Shown one piece after another: positions 1-7,919 of a stretch of DNA of 64,000 nt. Position numbers and translations under genes: made by a program. The stretch comes from Henriciella mobilis (GTDB taxonomy: Bacteria; Pseudomonadota; Alphaproteobacteria; Caulobacterales; Hyphomonadaceae), in assembly GCF_003576315.1 (NCBI RefSeq), contig NZ_QWFZ01000020.1:186001-250000 (forward strand), read 5' to 3'. Each line of letters starts with the position of its first letter. Position 1 is the first letter of the stretch. The notes below the pieces were generated by a model. That model saw only the letters and a list, made by a program, of their open reading frames with translations. It did no database searches and had not been told where the DNA came from.

Positions 1-446
1 GCGCCCTGCCCGTGCCGCGTTTCGTCAAGGGCAGCTATTTCAGCGTGCTCGGCAAGACGCCCTTCTCGCGGCTCATTTATCCGATGCCCGACAGCGCCAG
101 CCTCGGCCTGCACCTGACGGTCGACCTGTCTGGGCGCGGCCGGCTCGGCCCCGACGCCGAATGGCTGCCCGAAGGCGCTGGCCCGCCTTTCGATTACCAG
201 GTGGACCCTGCCCGCGCCGCCCGCTTCTATGCCTCTGTCAGACGCTACTGGCCCGGCTTGCCGGACGGGGCCCTCGCCCCGGACTATGCCGGTGTACGCC
301 CGAAAATCGTCGGCGAGGGTGAGCCGTCCGGCGACTTCACTTTCATCACTGTGGATACGCGCCTCATCAATCTCATCGGCATGGAGAGCCCGGGCCTGAC
401 CTCCTCCCTGGCGATTGCAGACCATGTGGCAGGCCTGCTGGAATAG
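1..446 (+). CDS. L-2-hydroxyglutarate oxidase-like FAD-dependent oxidoreductase, 3' part only
   Basis: Only the C-terminal part (about 147 residues) is inside the window; the open frame runs off the left edge, so the GTG at 12 is an internal valine and not a start. The segment contains RLIYPMPD, GLHLTVDLSG, a DYQVDPARA stretch, the YWPGLPDGAL block and PDYAGVRPKI, and ends with IGMESPGLTSSLAIADHV. This series is typical of the C-terminal substrate-binding half of the DAO-fold family that includes LhgO (L-2-hydroxyglutarate oxidase). Family membership is confident; the exact substrate is not, because the N-terminal FAD-binding part is missing. It is followed about 90 bases later by a tRNA gene on the same strand. 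Confidence 0.8.
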   Translation, partial: ALPVPRFVKGSYFSVLGKTPFSRLIYPMPDSASLGLHLTVDLSGRGRLGPDAEWLPEGAGPPFDYQVDPARAARFYASVRRYWPGLPDGALAPDYAGVRPKIVGEGEPSGDFTFITVDTRLINLIGMESPGLTSSLAIADHVAGLLE

Positions 447-536
447 GCGGTTGCCGAGGCGGGCGCGAATGTGTATTGAGCCCGCTTGCTGTACCGCGTG
501 CAGGCATTGCGGGCAGGCACGGCCCACCACCGGTCC

Positions 537-613
537 GGTTCGGTAGCTCAGCTGGTTAGAGCGCATGACTCATAATCATGAGGTCGGGAGTTCAAGTCTC
601 CCCCGAACCACCA
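537..613 (+). tRNA. tRNA with CAU anticodon (elongator Met, or Ile2 if lysidine-modified)
   Basis: A full cloverleaf can be folded by eye. Acceptor stem GGTTCGG (537-543) pairs with CCGAACC (603-609); the D stem is GCTC/GAGC (546-549/559-562). The anticodon stem CATGA/TCATG (564-568/576-580) carries loop CTCATAA with anticodon CAT at 571-573. The T stem is GGGAG/CTCCC around loop TTCAAGT (586-602). Discriminator A610 and an encoded CCA (611-613) follow. The acceptor stem does not start with C:A mismatch features of the initiator, so it is not tRNA-fMet. Elongator Met is the likelier call; tRNA-Ile2 (CAU read as LAU after TilS) cannot be excluded by eye. Confidence 0.95.
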
Positions 614-960
614 TCCTTGCTTCAACCAGCACCCGGCGGACCTTCCAGGACATCACCTCAGAGAGCTGCGGTATTTAGGCCAGACCTGTTGCCGGCACCC
701 TACTCGCCGCAGGCCTGGCCATCCTGCAGCAACCATTATGGTCCTGACATTACAGCTGCAAATTTCTGCAAGACGGCTATGCCGCGCAACCAATTCTTAA
801 GGACGCGGCCATATCTGTCCCTGATGAATTAGTATCCACAGCGCGAAACCGGAATAGTCATCAGGCGACCCGGGGGGCATAAGGGAGCGGGGCAATCGAG
901 CCTCGTGCGTTCGGCGATGATTGGTCACCAGCAATTCGCAGCCTGTGCGGAGGCGCAAAG
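614..960. other. Intergenic region with no recognised gene
   Basis: This 347-base gap lies between the tRNA and the chemotaxis operon. The open frames here run through the tRNA or are antisense to the next gene and have no protein-like composition. It must hold the promoter of the che operon, but no clear -35/-10 pair or T-rich terminator is visible. The only clear element is the GGAGG ribosome-binding site just before 961. Confidence 0.6.
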
Positions 961-1257
961 ATGAGCGCCCTGGACGGAGCTAACAGCATTACACTTCCGG
1001 ACGATCTGTCAGGCGTCTTCTGTGAAGCCCTGAAAGCGGACCTGCTTGCCCGGCGCGGACAGCCGCTCGAGCTCGACGCGTCGAACGTCGTGCGCTGCGG
1101 CGGCCAGGCCGTACAGCTTCTAGTGTCTGCGAAACGCAGCTGGGCCAGTGACGGCCAGCCCTTCGCCATCGTCAACCCGGAGGCGGACTTCATTCGAATC
1201 GTCCAGCTCACCGGGCTGCAGGATGAGCTTTTTCCAGAGTCAGGAGCCGATACATGA
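961..1257 (+). CDS. STAS-domain protein, first gene of chemotaxis operon
   Basis: A 98-residue protein with one STAS fold (SpoIIAA-like): hydrophobic strand, the conserved turn ELDASNVVRCGGQAVQLL, then a second alpha/beta unit. In classical anti-sigma-factor antagonists the segment after the second strand carries a phosphorylatable Ser in a DSSG-like motif; here it reads RCGG, so phosphorylation by a serine kinase is unlikely. STAS genes at the head of alphaproteobacterial che operons are common and their role is not settled. The start is supported by GGAGG seven bases upstream. The 3' end overlaps the cheY start by four bases (ATGA at 1254-1257), indicating translational coupling. Family call is confident; function is open. 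Confidence 0.8.
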   Translation: MSALDGANSITLPDDLSGVFCEALKADLLARRGQPLELDASNVVRCGGQAVQLLVSAKRSWASDGQPFAIVNPEADFIRIVQLTGLQDELFPESGADT

Positions 1258-1619
1258 CATTGCGGATTCTCGCGGTCGACGATTCAAGAACGATGCGGGA
1301 CATGGTGAAGGCCGCCCTGGCCAGCGCCGGTTTCGAAGTACACACCGCCGATGACGGCGTGCACGGTCTGGAAGTGCTCAATGAGTGCACGCCCGACGTC
1401 ATTATCACCGATATCAACATGCCGCGCATGGATGGTTTCGGCTTCATCGAATCAGTGCGCTCGATCGACCAGTACAAGCAGGTCCCGATCCTCACGCTGA
1501 CCACTGAAAGCGCCCCGGAACTCAAGCAGCGCGCCCGCGATGCCGGCGCAACCGGCTGGATCGTGAAACCGTTCGACCGCGACAAGCTCGTCAACGTCAT
1601 CCGGCGCGTCGCCGCCTGA
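1254..1619 (+). CDS. cheY: Chemotaxis response regulator CheY
   Basis: A 121-residue single receiver domain. The acidic pocket (D9, D10), phosphoacceptor D53 in TDINMP, Thr83 and the conserved Lys105 in VKPF are all present. It should receive phosphate from CheA (next gene) and bind the flagellar switch or act as a phosphate sink. It is the first of two stand-alone receivers in the island; which of them is the motor-binding one cannot be told from sequence alone. The start overlaps the STAS gene by ATGA, and cheA follows after 22 bases, so the genes are co-transcribed. Confidence 0.95.
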   Translation: MTLRILAVDDSRTMRDMVKAALASAGFEVHTADDGVHGLEVLNECTPDVIITDINMPRMDGFGFIESVRSIDQYKQVPILTLTTESAPELKQRARDAGATGWIVKPFDRDKLVNVIRRVAA

Positions 1620-1641
1620 CCCCGAAAGGACGCAGAACCGC

Positions 1642-3813
1642 ATGGATCCGATGGACGAAATCAGGCAGACCTTCTTCCTTGAATGCGAAGACCTGCTCCA
1701 GGCCCTCATGGAAGGCCTCGCGGCCATCGAAGGCGGCGATGAAGACCCCGAAACCGTCAACGCCATTTTCCGCGCGGTTCACTCCATCAAGGGCGGCGCC
1801 GGTGCGTTCTCGCTGGATGAGCTCGTAAAATTCGCCCACACATTCGAGACGGTGCTCGACGAAGTGCGCGCGGACCGCATGGAGCTGACGCCTGCTCTGA
1901 TGTCGGTCTTCTTCCGCTCGGCTGACCAGCTGTCGGACCTCGTCGAAGCCGCTTCGGTTGGCGATTCGGTCGATGCCGAACGCATGAACGCGATCATGCT
2001 CGAACTCGACGCGCTCATCGATTCCGACGGGTCCGATGCCGGCGAAGTGGAGTTCGAAGCCATTCCGCTCGATTTCTCCATGGATTTCGGCGACGTCGAG
2101 GATGACCTGCCCGCGCCTGGCGGCGATAGCTGGACGATCAGCTTCAAGCCGCATGCCACGATTTTCGAGCGCGGGAACGACCCCGTGCTCCTGCTGCGCG
2201 CCCTCGCAGAGCTGGGCGAGACCGAGGTGACCTGCAACACCGACGCCCTGCCCGACCTGGCGGACATCGACACCGCCCAATCCTGCCTGTCCTGGGACAT
2301 CACGCTGAAGGGCGAGACCGTCAGCGAAGACGACATTCGTGAGATCTTCGAGTTCGTCGAAGGCGATTGCGACCTGACGATAAGTTTCGGTGCCGCCGCT
2401 GACGCGTTGCCAGAGATCGATCTTCCGCCGCTCGGCGCCCCTGATGAGGGCGAAGAAACCGGCTGGGAACTTGCCACGCCGTCACAAGATGCCGATGAAC
2501 CGGCCGCCATCCCGGACCTGCCTGAGCTGCAGGAACCGGCTGCGGCAGAGGCCGCGCCAGCCGAAACCGAGAAATCTTCCGGCGCCTCGCCCGCCCGCGC
2601 TGAGTCATCGCGCGCCGGGCCGACAGCGACCGTCCGGGTCGAGCTGGACCGCGTTGACCGCCTGATCAACCTGATCGGTGAACTCGTCATCAACCAGTCC
2701 ATGCTGGCCCAGGCCGTGTCCAATTCCGGTGTACCGCAGGATTCACCGCTGATGGATGGCCTCGATGAGTTCAAGCGCCTGACCCGCGCCATCCAGGAAG
2801 GCGTCATGGCGATCCGCGCCCAGCCGGTCAAACCACTGTTCCAGCGCATGTCACGCATTGTGCGCGAAGCGGCCGCCGCCACCGGCAAATCGGTCCGCCT
2901 GGTGACCGAGGGTGAAGGCACCGAGGTCGACAAGACCGTCATTGAGCGCCTCTCCGATCCGCTGACGCACATGATCCGCAACGCGGTCGACCATGGCCTC
3001 GAGCAGACGGCAGACCGTGCCGCCGCCGGCAAGAGCGAGGAAGGCACGGTTCACCTGACCGCGTCTCACCGCTCCGGACGCGTGATCATTGAAATCGCCG
3101 ACGATGGCGCCGGCATCAACCGCACGCGCGTGCGCGAAATCGCCGTCGAAAAGGGGCTAATCGACCCTGATGCTGCCCTGAGCGAAGCGGAAATCGACAA
3201 CCTCCTCTTCATGCCGGGCTTCTCGACTGCCAAGAATGTCTCGAACCTCTCGGGGCGCGGGGTCGGCATGGATGTCGTGAAGAAGGCCATCCAGTCGCTC
3301 GGCGGCCGGGTGACCCTGTCCTCGACGCCCGGCAAGGGCACGACCTTCACGATCAGCCTGCCGCTGACGCTTGCCATCCTTGATGGCATGCTGGTCCGCG
3401 TCGCCGACCAGACGAAGGTGGTGCCGCTGACCGATGTGGTGGAAACACTCAAGCTCAATCCTTCACAGGTTCACGGCCTGTCGAATGCCGACCGGGGCAT
3501 CATGGTCCGCGGCGAATTCGTTCCACTGGTCGATGTTGCCTGCGAACTGGGTTACCGTCCGCCGCTGGACAAGCTCTCGCACCACGTCGTCGTGCTCACG
3601 GAAACCGAAGGCGGTTCACGGACCGCCTTTATCGTCGACCAGATCCTTGATCAGCGCCAGGTTGTCATCAAGGGCCTCGAAGAAAACTATCACTCGGTCC
3701 CGGGCATCGCCGCCGCGACCATTCTGGGTAATGGCGAAATCGCACTCATTCTGGATGTTGCCGCCCTGGCAACAGGCCGCAACCGGCTCTCAGACGTCAT
3801 TCGGGCCGCATAG
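1642..3813 (+). CDS. cheA: Chemotaxis histidine kinase CheA
   Basis: A 723-residue hybrid-free CheA. The N-terminal Hpt (P1) domain has the phosphorylated histidine at H47 in AVHSIKGGAG. Residues ~150-240 form a P2-like alpha/beta insert, followed by an acidic, Pro/Ala-rich linker (~250-325). P3 dimerisation begins at VELDRVDRLINLIGELVINQ. The P4 ATPase has the N box (HMIRNAVDHGLE), G1 (IADDGAGI) and G2 (GRGVGMDVV). The C-terminal P5 domain is CheW-like. It autophosphorylates at the receptor array and passes phosphate to CheY and CheB. cheW follows after 8 bases. Confidence 0.97.
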   Translation: MDPMDEIRQTFFLECEDLLQALMEGLAAIEGGDEDPETVNAIFRAVHSIKGGAGAFSLDELVKFAHTFETVLDEVRADRMELTPALMSVFFRSADQLSDLVEAASVGDSVDAERMNAIMLELDALIDSDGSDAGEVEFEAIPLDFSMDFGDVEDDLPAPGGDSWTISFKPHATIFERGNDPVLLLRALAELGETEVTCNTDALPDLADIDTAQSCLSWDITLKGETVSEDDIREIFEFVEGDCDLTISFGAAADALPEIDLPPLGAPDEGEETGWELATPSQDADEPAAIPDLPELQEPAAAEAAPAETEKSSGASPARAESSRAGPTATVRVELDRVDRLINLIGELVINQSMLAQAVSNSGVPQDSPLMDGLDEFKRLTRAIQEGVMAIRAQPVKPLFQRMSRIVREAAAATGKSVRLVTEGEGTEVDKTVIERLSDPLTHMIRNAVDHGLEQTADRAAAGKSEEGTVHLTASHRSGRVIIEIADDGAGINRTRVREIAVEKGLIDPDAALSEAEIDNLLFMPGFSTAKNVSNLSGRGVGMDVVKKAIQSLGGRVTLSSTPGKGTTFTISLPLTLAILDGMLVRVADQTKVVPLTDVVETLKLNPSQVHGLSNADRGIMVRGEFVPLVDVACELGYRPPLDKLSHHVVVLTETEGGSRTAFIVDQILDQRQVVIKGLEENYHSVPGIAAATILGNGEIALILDVAALATGRNRLSDVIRAA

Positions 3814-3821
3814 ATCGGAGT

Positions 3822-4298
3822 ATGCAAATGGCTGAACAGCAAAACCAGCGTCGTGAACACGAAGACAAGTTCATCTCCTTCTGGGTCGGCGAACAGGAAT
3901 TCTGCGTCGACATCATGTCCGTGAAGGAAATTCGCGGCTGGACCGAACCGACGCGCATCCCGCGCGCCCCGGACCATATCTGCGGCGTGATCAATCTGCG
4001 CGGTGCCATCCTGCCGATCATCGATTTCGCCGCCCGCGTCGGCATGCCCGTGCGCGAGCCGGACGCGTCGACCGTGATCGTCGTGACCCAGAACGCCGAT
4101 CAGCTGGTCGGCATGAAGGTCGATGCCGTTTCTGACATCCTGTCCCTGAGCACCGAGAGCATGCAGCCGATCCCGGACATCGCCTCGGAATCCGCCAAGG
4201 AGTTCTTCAAGGGCGTCGTCACGCGCGAAGAAGGCATGATCCGGATCGTCGACCTGTCGCGCATCGCGCACGTTGAACCGGAAAACCTTGCCGCATGA
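3822..4298 (+). CDS. cheW: Chemotaxis adaptor CheW
   Basis: A 158-residue protein made of one CheW SH3-like double barrel: FISFWVGEQEFCVDIMSVKEI, the conserved IPRAPDHICGVINLRGAILPIID block, then VVTQNADQLVGMKVDAVSDIL. It couples MCP tips to CheA P5 in the signalling array. The ATG at 3828 region gives MQMAEQQN; the second Met (3828) is also possible. The gene ends in a four-base ATGA overlap with cheR at 4295-4298, so the two are translationally coupled. Confidence 0.96.
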   Translation: MQMAEQQNQRREHEDKFISFWVGEQEFCVDIMSVKEIRGWTEPTRIPRAPDHICGVINLRGAILPIIDFAARVGMPVREPDASTVIVVTQNADQLVGMKVDAVSDILSLSTESMQPIPDIASESAKEFFKGVVTREEGMIRIVDLSRIAHVEPENLAA

Positions 4299-5173
4299 GC
4301 GCTAGCGTAGCGAACGCCGATCCGTCTGTTTCCGCCACCCGGATCGAAGGGCTGGGCGACAGCGAGTTCACCCGCATCGCCGACTCGATCAAGACAGAGG
4401 CTGGCATCTGCCTGCCGGAGAGCAAGCGAACGCTGGTCCACTCACGCGTGTCCAAGCGGCTTCGCGCGACCGGCATGACAAGCTTTCGCGAGTATTGCGA
4501 CTTCCTCGACACCCCACAGGGCAAGGCAGAGCGGCTGGAACTCCTCTCGGCGCTGACGACCAATGTCACACGTTTCTTCCGCGAGCCACACCACTTCGAA
4601 ATTCTCAAGACAGTGACGCTGCCACCCTTGGTCGAGAAGGCCCGCAAGGGTGGACGGGTGCGCATCTGGTCGGCTGGCTGCTCCAGCGGCGAAGAGCCCT
4701 ACTCGATCGCCCTGACGCTGCTGTCGCTCCTGCCGGACGCTGGCAAGCTGGATGTCAAAATCCTGGCCACCGATATCGACAAGCATATCCTTCACCAAGG
4801 CCGTCAGGGCATCTACGATGCCGAAGACATCGAAATGATCCCGGCCGATATGCGACGAAACGCCTTCAGCGCGGCCCCTGATGGCGACGTGTCGAAATAT
4901 GAAGTTGGCGCTCCGGTCAAACAGCTGGTCGCCTTCAAGCCGCTGAACCTGATCAGTCCGGCCTGGCCCGTCAAAGGCCCGTTCGACATCATTTTCTGCC
5001 GGAATACCACGATCTACTTCGATGCCCCGACGCAGCACGGTGTCTGGAACGGCTTCGAGCGTGTACTGGCCCCCGGCGGTTACTTGTTTATCGGACACTC
5101 CGAGCGCGTGAACGGTCCAGCTGCGGCAAGGTTTTCTACAGCTGGGCTTACAACCTACAGAAAAAATAGCTGA
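4295..5173 (+). CDS. cheR: Chemotaxis protein methyltransferase CheR
   Basis: A 292-residue SAM-dependent methyltransferase that methylates receptor glutamates. It has the N-terminal helical CheR_N region (FTRIADSIKTEAGICLPE), the SAM site RIWSAGCSSGEEPYSIAL, the LATDID strand and the FDIIFCRNTTIYF motif. NTT replaces the more usual NVM/NVL but does not touch catalytic residues known to me. It carries the beta-subdomain that in pentapeptide-dependent CheRs docks to receptor C-termini, which fits the docking tail on the nearby MCP. A 151-base, more AT-rich gap follows, so the next receiver gene may have its own promoter. Confidence 0.95.
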   Translation: MSASVANADPSVSATRIEGLGDSEFTRIADSIKTEAGICLPESKRTLVHSRVSKRLRATGMTSFREYCDFLDTPQGKAERLELLSALTTNVTRFFREPHHFEILKTVTLPPLVEKARKGGRVRIWSAGCSSGEEPYSIALTLLSLLPDAGKLDVKILATDIDKHILHQGRQGIYDAEDIEMIPADMRRNAFSAAPDGDVSKYEVGAPVKQLVAFKPLNLISPAWPVKGPFDIIFCRNTTIYFDAPTQHGVWNGFERVLAPGGYLFIGHSERVNGPAAARFSTAGLTTYRKNS

Positions 5174-5324
5174 ACCGCTGAGTGAAGCGGCAAATCTACA
5201 CTGTCTGTTTTCCGCTATTCTCTCCCTCAGATAGATTACAGTTAGCGCAATACTTGTTTTACGTTTGCTTGCGTAAGGTCGGTAATCAAACGGCTTCTAT
5301 ACCTTTCGAACTGGAGAATAAGCG

Positions 5325-5711
5325 GTGTCAAACAAGGATTCTCTGAGAGTCTTGGTGGTGGACGACATGTCGACCAGCCGGGGTATTCTTCAAAACACGC
5401 TTGAATCCTTTGGCATCCGGAATGTCTTTACCGAGGCGGACGCGAACGCCGGTCTGAATTTCATGCTTCGCACGCCGGTGCACCTTGTCATTTCCGATTA
5501 CAACATGCCGGGAAAGAACGGGCTGGAATTCCTGAAGACCATCCGCACCAACAAGCAGACAGCACGCGTCGGCTTCATCCTCGTCTCCGGATCCAGCAGT
5601 CCCGACATCATCCGCGTCGGCCGCTCCTACGGCATGAACAACTTCCTGCCCAAGCCCTTCAACGCGGACTCGCTGCGCAAGACCGTCGAAGCGGTTGTCG
5701 GGAAACTATAA
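5325..5711 (+). CDS. Second CheY-like response regulator
   Basis: A 128-residue single receiver with acidic pocket D13/D14, phosphoacceptor D58 in SDYNMPGKNG and Lys110 in LPKPF. The start is GTG (GTGTCAAACAAG) after a GGAG-like site. It differs from the first CheY at many positions, including SSG in place of the usual T/S-T-E segment after beta 4. It lies two bases ahead of the small protein at 5714, a tight pair, which suggests the two proteins work together. Possible roles are motor-binding CheY or phosphate sink; the sequence does not decide. Confidence 0.92.
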   Translation: MSNKDSLRVLVVDDMSTSRGILQNTLESFGIRNVFTEADANAGLNFMLRTPVHLVISDYNMPGKNGLEFLKTIRTNKQTARVGFILVSGSSSPDIIRVGRSYGMNNFLPKPFNADSLRKTVEAVVGKL

Positions 5712-5713
5712 GA

Positions 5714-6094
5714 ATGTCCAAGACCGCCACCGCCAGACGCGACCCTGTTTCCTACGGCCACTCTTCCGATTTCTGGCAAGGCGCCGCTCGCCTGCTGACC
5801 GATTGCCAGGCGCACTGCCTGCATATCCAGAACACGCTGTCGACCTATATCGCCGACCACTCAATCCTCTCGGTCGAGGAATCGCGTCACATCCAGAATG
5901 TCGACCGCCTGACGCAGACGCTTGGCGCCCTCGCCGACGTGATGCGCTCGGCCCACGCCGCCGGCCTTGAAGCGCCCGAAGGGCTCGAGCCGCTGGTCGA
6001 GGCCAGTACGCTTGCCGTGGTGCGCGACATGCTGCTCCATCCCGGCGAGCAGCCCGACATGCCGGACGAGGCCGACACCGTCACCCTTTTCTGA
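5714..6094 (+). CDS. Small helical protein, candidate CheZ/CheT-like CheY-P phosphatase
   Basis: A 126-residue, mostly helical protein with no strong family resemblance. In its central helix the stretch NVDRLTQTLGALADVM contains D64-x-x-x-Q68, the acid/glutamine spacing of the CheZ catalytic motif (DLTGQ in E. coli), and is followed by a similar hydrophobic pattern. After a disordered acidic, Pro-rich segment the protein ends in TVTLF, resembling in character the Phe-ended CheY-binding tail of CheZ. Small DxxxQ proteins such as CheT of Sinorhizobium meliloti are known from alphaproteobacterial che loci. The gene begins two bases after a receiver gene and is last in the operon, before a terminator. 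The phosphatase role is inference; a general unknown chemotaxis protein is the alternative. Confidence 0.6.
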   Translation: MSKTATARRDPVSYGHSSDFWQGAARLLTDCQAHCLHIQNTLSTYIADHSILSVEESRHIQNVDRLTQTLGALADVMRSAHAAGLEAPEGLEPLVEASTLAVVRDMLLHPGEQPDMPDEADTVTLF

Positions 6095-6140
6095 CGCGCC
6101 CGCGCGTCTCCCCGCTTTTCCATTGAAGAAGGCCTACACG

Positions 6141-6172
6141 CGCGCCTGCCAGGCCGGCAGGGCGCGTTTTTT
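6141..6172 (+). terminator. Rho-independent terminator of the che operon
   Basis: A G+C-rich hairpin, CGCGCCTGCC pairing with GGCAGGGCGCG with one bulge (6141-6166), is followed at once by six T (6167-6172). It lies 46 bases after the stop at 6094 and points in the direction of the cheY-to-5714 operon. On the opposite strand no T run follows the hairpin, so it should not terminate the convergent mcp-cheB-cheD operon. Confidence 0.85.
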
Positions 6173-6268
6173 GTCTCAGAGAGGGTTGTGGGTGCCGCCG
6201 GCATCGCAAGGCGCGCCTTGGCCGCGTCCTGAGCCGGCACAGACCGGATGGAACGCCGCGCGGGGCCT

Positions 6269-6835
6269 CTAGAAGAGTTCGATATCGTCGCCCGGCACAT
6301 GACGCGGCGGCGGCGGCGCGACCGGCACTTTCACGGCATCCGGCGCCAGCGCCACGAAGGCATGCTGCACCCGTCCCGTTGCCGGCCAGAAGCGCAGCTT
6401 GCGCGCCCGTGTGCCGCCGACGCATTGCGACACGACGGGGATGCCCTCCATCTGCAGGAATTTGAGCGCGAAGCTCGAATTGCGCTCGCCGATATCCGAC
6501 AGGCCGGCAATCATCCGGGCACCGCCAAAGACCTTGGCCTCCATCCGGATGCGCGAGGCGCCCTGCTTCAACAGGTCGTTGATGAGCAGTTCCATCGAGT
6601 TCACGCCATAGGACAGGTTGGCAGTGTCTGCATTGCCCGTCTCAGGCAGCAGGAAATGGTTCATTCCGCCGACATGGACCGTCAGATCGTACAGACAGAC
6701 CGCCACACAGGAGCCAAGCAGCGTGGTCAGCATGACACCCGGATCGCCCGACGTCGCGAACTCGCCCTGGATGATGTTGTGCCGGCTCGCCAGTATCGGC
6801 TGGGTGGGTTGCAGTGCGGTCATGCTGTGATCCAT
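6269..6835 (-). CDS. cheD: Chemoreceptor glutamine deamidase CheD
   Basis: A 188-residue CheD that deamidates receptor glutamines (and may hydrolyse methyl esters). The catalytic set T37, C43 and H60 lies in LTTLLGSCVAVCLYD and GGMNHFLLP, with the same 6- and 17-residue spacing as the characterised Thermotoga enzyme. The protein ends in an acidic DDIELF tail. The ATG at 6835 overlaps cheB by 16 bases; the fifth codon is also ATG (6823) and makes an exact ATGA overlap with the cheB stop, so the true start may be there, giving 184 residues. It is the last gene of the mcp-cheB-cheD operon. Confidence 0.94.
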   Translation of the reverse strand: MDHSMTALQPTQPILASRHNIIQGEFATSGDPGVMLTTLLGSCVAVCLYDLTVHVGGMNHFLLPETGNADTANLSYGVNSMELLINDLLKQGASRIRMEAKVFGGARMIAGLSDIGERNSSFALKFLQMEGIPVVSQCVGGTRARKLRFWPATGRVQHAFVALAPDAVKVPVAPPPPRHVPGDDIELF

Positions 6836-7842
6836 TCACCGGCGGCCTTCAAGGTCTCCGCGGCGATCATGTTGAGGGGAAGCTGGATATTCACCGCACC
6901 GATTTCGGCGGCAACACGCGGCATGCCATAGACGACACAGGTCGCTTCGGACTGGGCGATCGTATAGCCGCCCCGGTCGCGAATGGCTTTCAGGCCGTCA
7001 GCGCCGTCGCGCCCCATACCGGTAAGCAGCACGCCCACAGCCCGAGGCCCAAGCGCTGACGCTGTCATAAAAAGTCTGTCCACTGATGGACTATGCCCGC
7101 TCACAGGCGGCCCGTCGACAAGAAGGCAGGTCGGCTCGTGCTTGCCGGACACCTCCAGGTGCCGGTCGCCGCCCGGCGCAATATAGACGTGGCCGGGCCG
7201 CAACACGGTGCCATGCGTCGCTTCCCGGACGGTCGGCGCGCAATGATGGTTCAGGCGGGAGGCGAAACTCGCCGTGAACCCGGACGGCATGTGCTGCACG
7301 ATCAGCGTTGGCGGACAGCTGGCCGGAAATGAACGCAGTATACGGAACAATGCATCCACACCACCCGTCGAGGCGCCGATGAACACAACCTTGTCGGCAG
7401 GATTGTAAGCCTCTCGCCGTACCGTTTTTTGCTCAGTATACTGTACATTTGCTGATGCGCGCGCGGCATTCTTGAGGATGGCGGGCAGCTCAAGGAAGGG
7501 ATTGGGCGTGTCGCCGCCAACAGGCTTGCCGATGCAGTCCACAGCACCAATTGCCAGCGCGTCGATGGCTTTCTCGCTACCGGCTGCCGTCAGGCTCGAT
7601 ACCATGACAACCGGCATCGGGCGAAGCTGCATGATCTTTTTCAGGAACTCGACGCCCGACATACGCGGCATTTCCACGTCGAGCGTTATCACATCGGGAT
7701 TGAGGCGCTTGATGGCCTCGCGCGCCTCGTAGGGGTCTCCAGCTTCTCCGATCACTTCGATTTCGGGATCCTGGCGAAGCACCGACTTCATGATCGCCCG
7801 AATGACCGGTGAATCATCTACAATGAGAACACGAACGGGCAT
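6820..7842 (-). CDS. cheB: Chemotaxis protein-glutamate methylesterase CheB
   Basis: A 340-residue two-domain protein. The N-terminal receiver has D9/D10 and phosphoacceptor D55 in TLDVEMPRMSG. A linker (~125-150) leads to the methylesterase domain with the catalytic Ser in FIGASTGGVDA, the His in IVQHMPSGF and the Asp in TGMGRDGADGL. Phosphorylation by CheA would activate it to remove methyl groups from receptors. The gene starts 77 bases after the mcp stop and is coupled to cheD by overlap, so receptor and both receptor-editing enzymes form one transcription unit. Confidence 0.96.
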   Translation of the reverse strand: MPVRVLIVDDSPVIRAIMKSVLRQDPEIEVIGEAGDPYEAREAIKRLNPDVITLDVEMPRMSGVEFLKKIMQLRPMPVVMVSSLTAAGSEKAIDALAIGAVDCIGKPVGGDTPNPFLELPAILKNAARASANVQYTEQKTVRREAYNPADKVVFIGASTGGVDALFRILRSFPASCPPTLIVQHMPSGFTASFASRLNHHCAPTVREATHGTVLRPGHVYIAPGGDRHLEVSGKHEPTCLLVDGPPVSGHSPSVDRLFMTASALGPRAVGVLLTGMGRDGADGLKAIRDRGGYTIAQSEATCVVYGMPRVAAEIGAVNIQLPLNMIAAETLKAAGEWITA

Positions 7843-7919
7843 GGATGCTACTCGATGAAGAGGGAAACGAGGCGTGCTGCGTTCCCGGGATGGAACGCAG
7901 CAGCGTCAGTCAGATTGAT

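Noticed and set aside
578-832. Open frame starting inside the tRNA
   Set aside because: It overlaps the anticodon and T arms of a clear tRNA gene and its translation is not protein-like.
1779-3047. 422-codon Ser/Arg-rich open frame on the minus strand
   Set aside because: Complement of cheA; the low-complexity Ser/Arg/Ala composition is an artefact of the G+C-rich coding strand.
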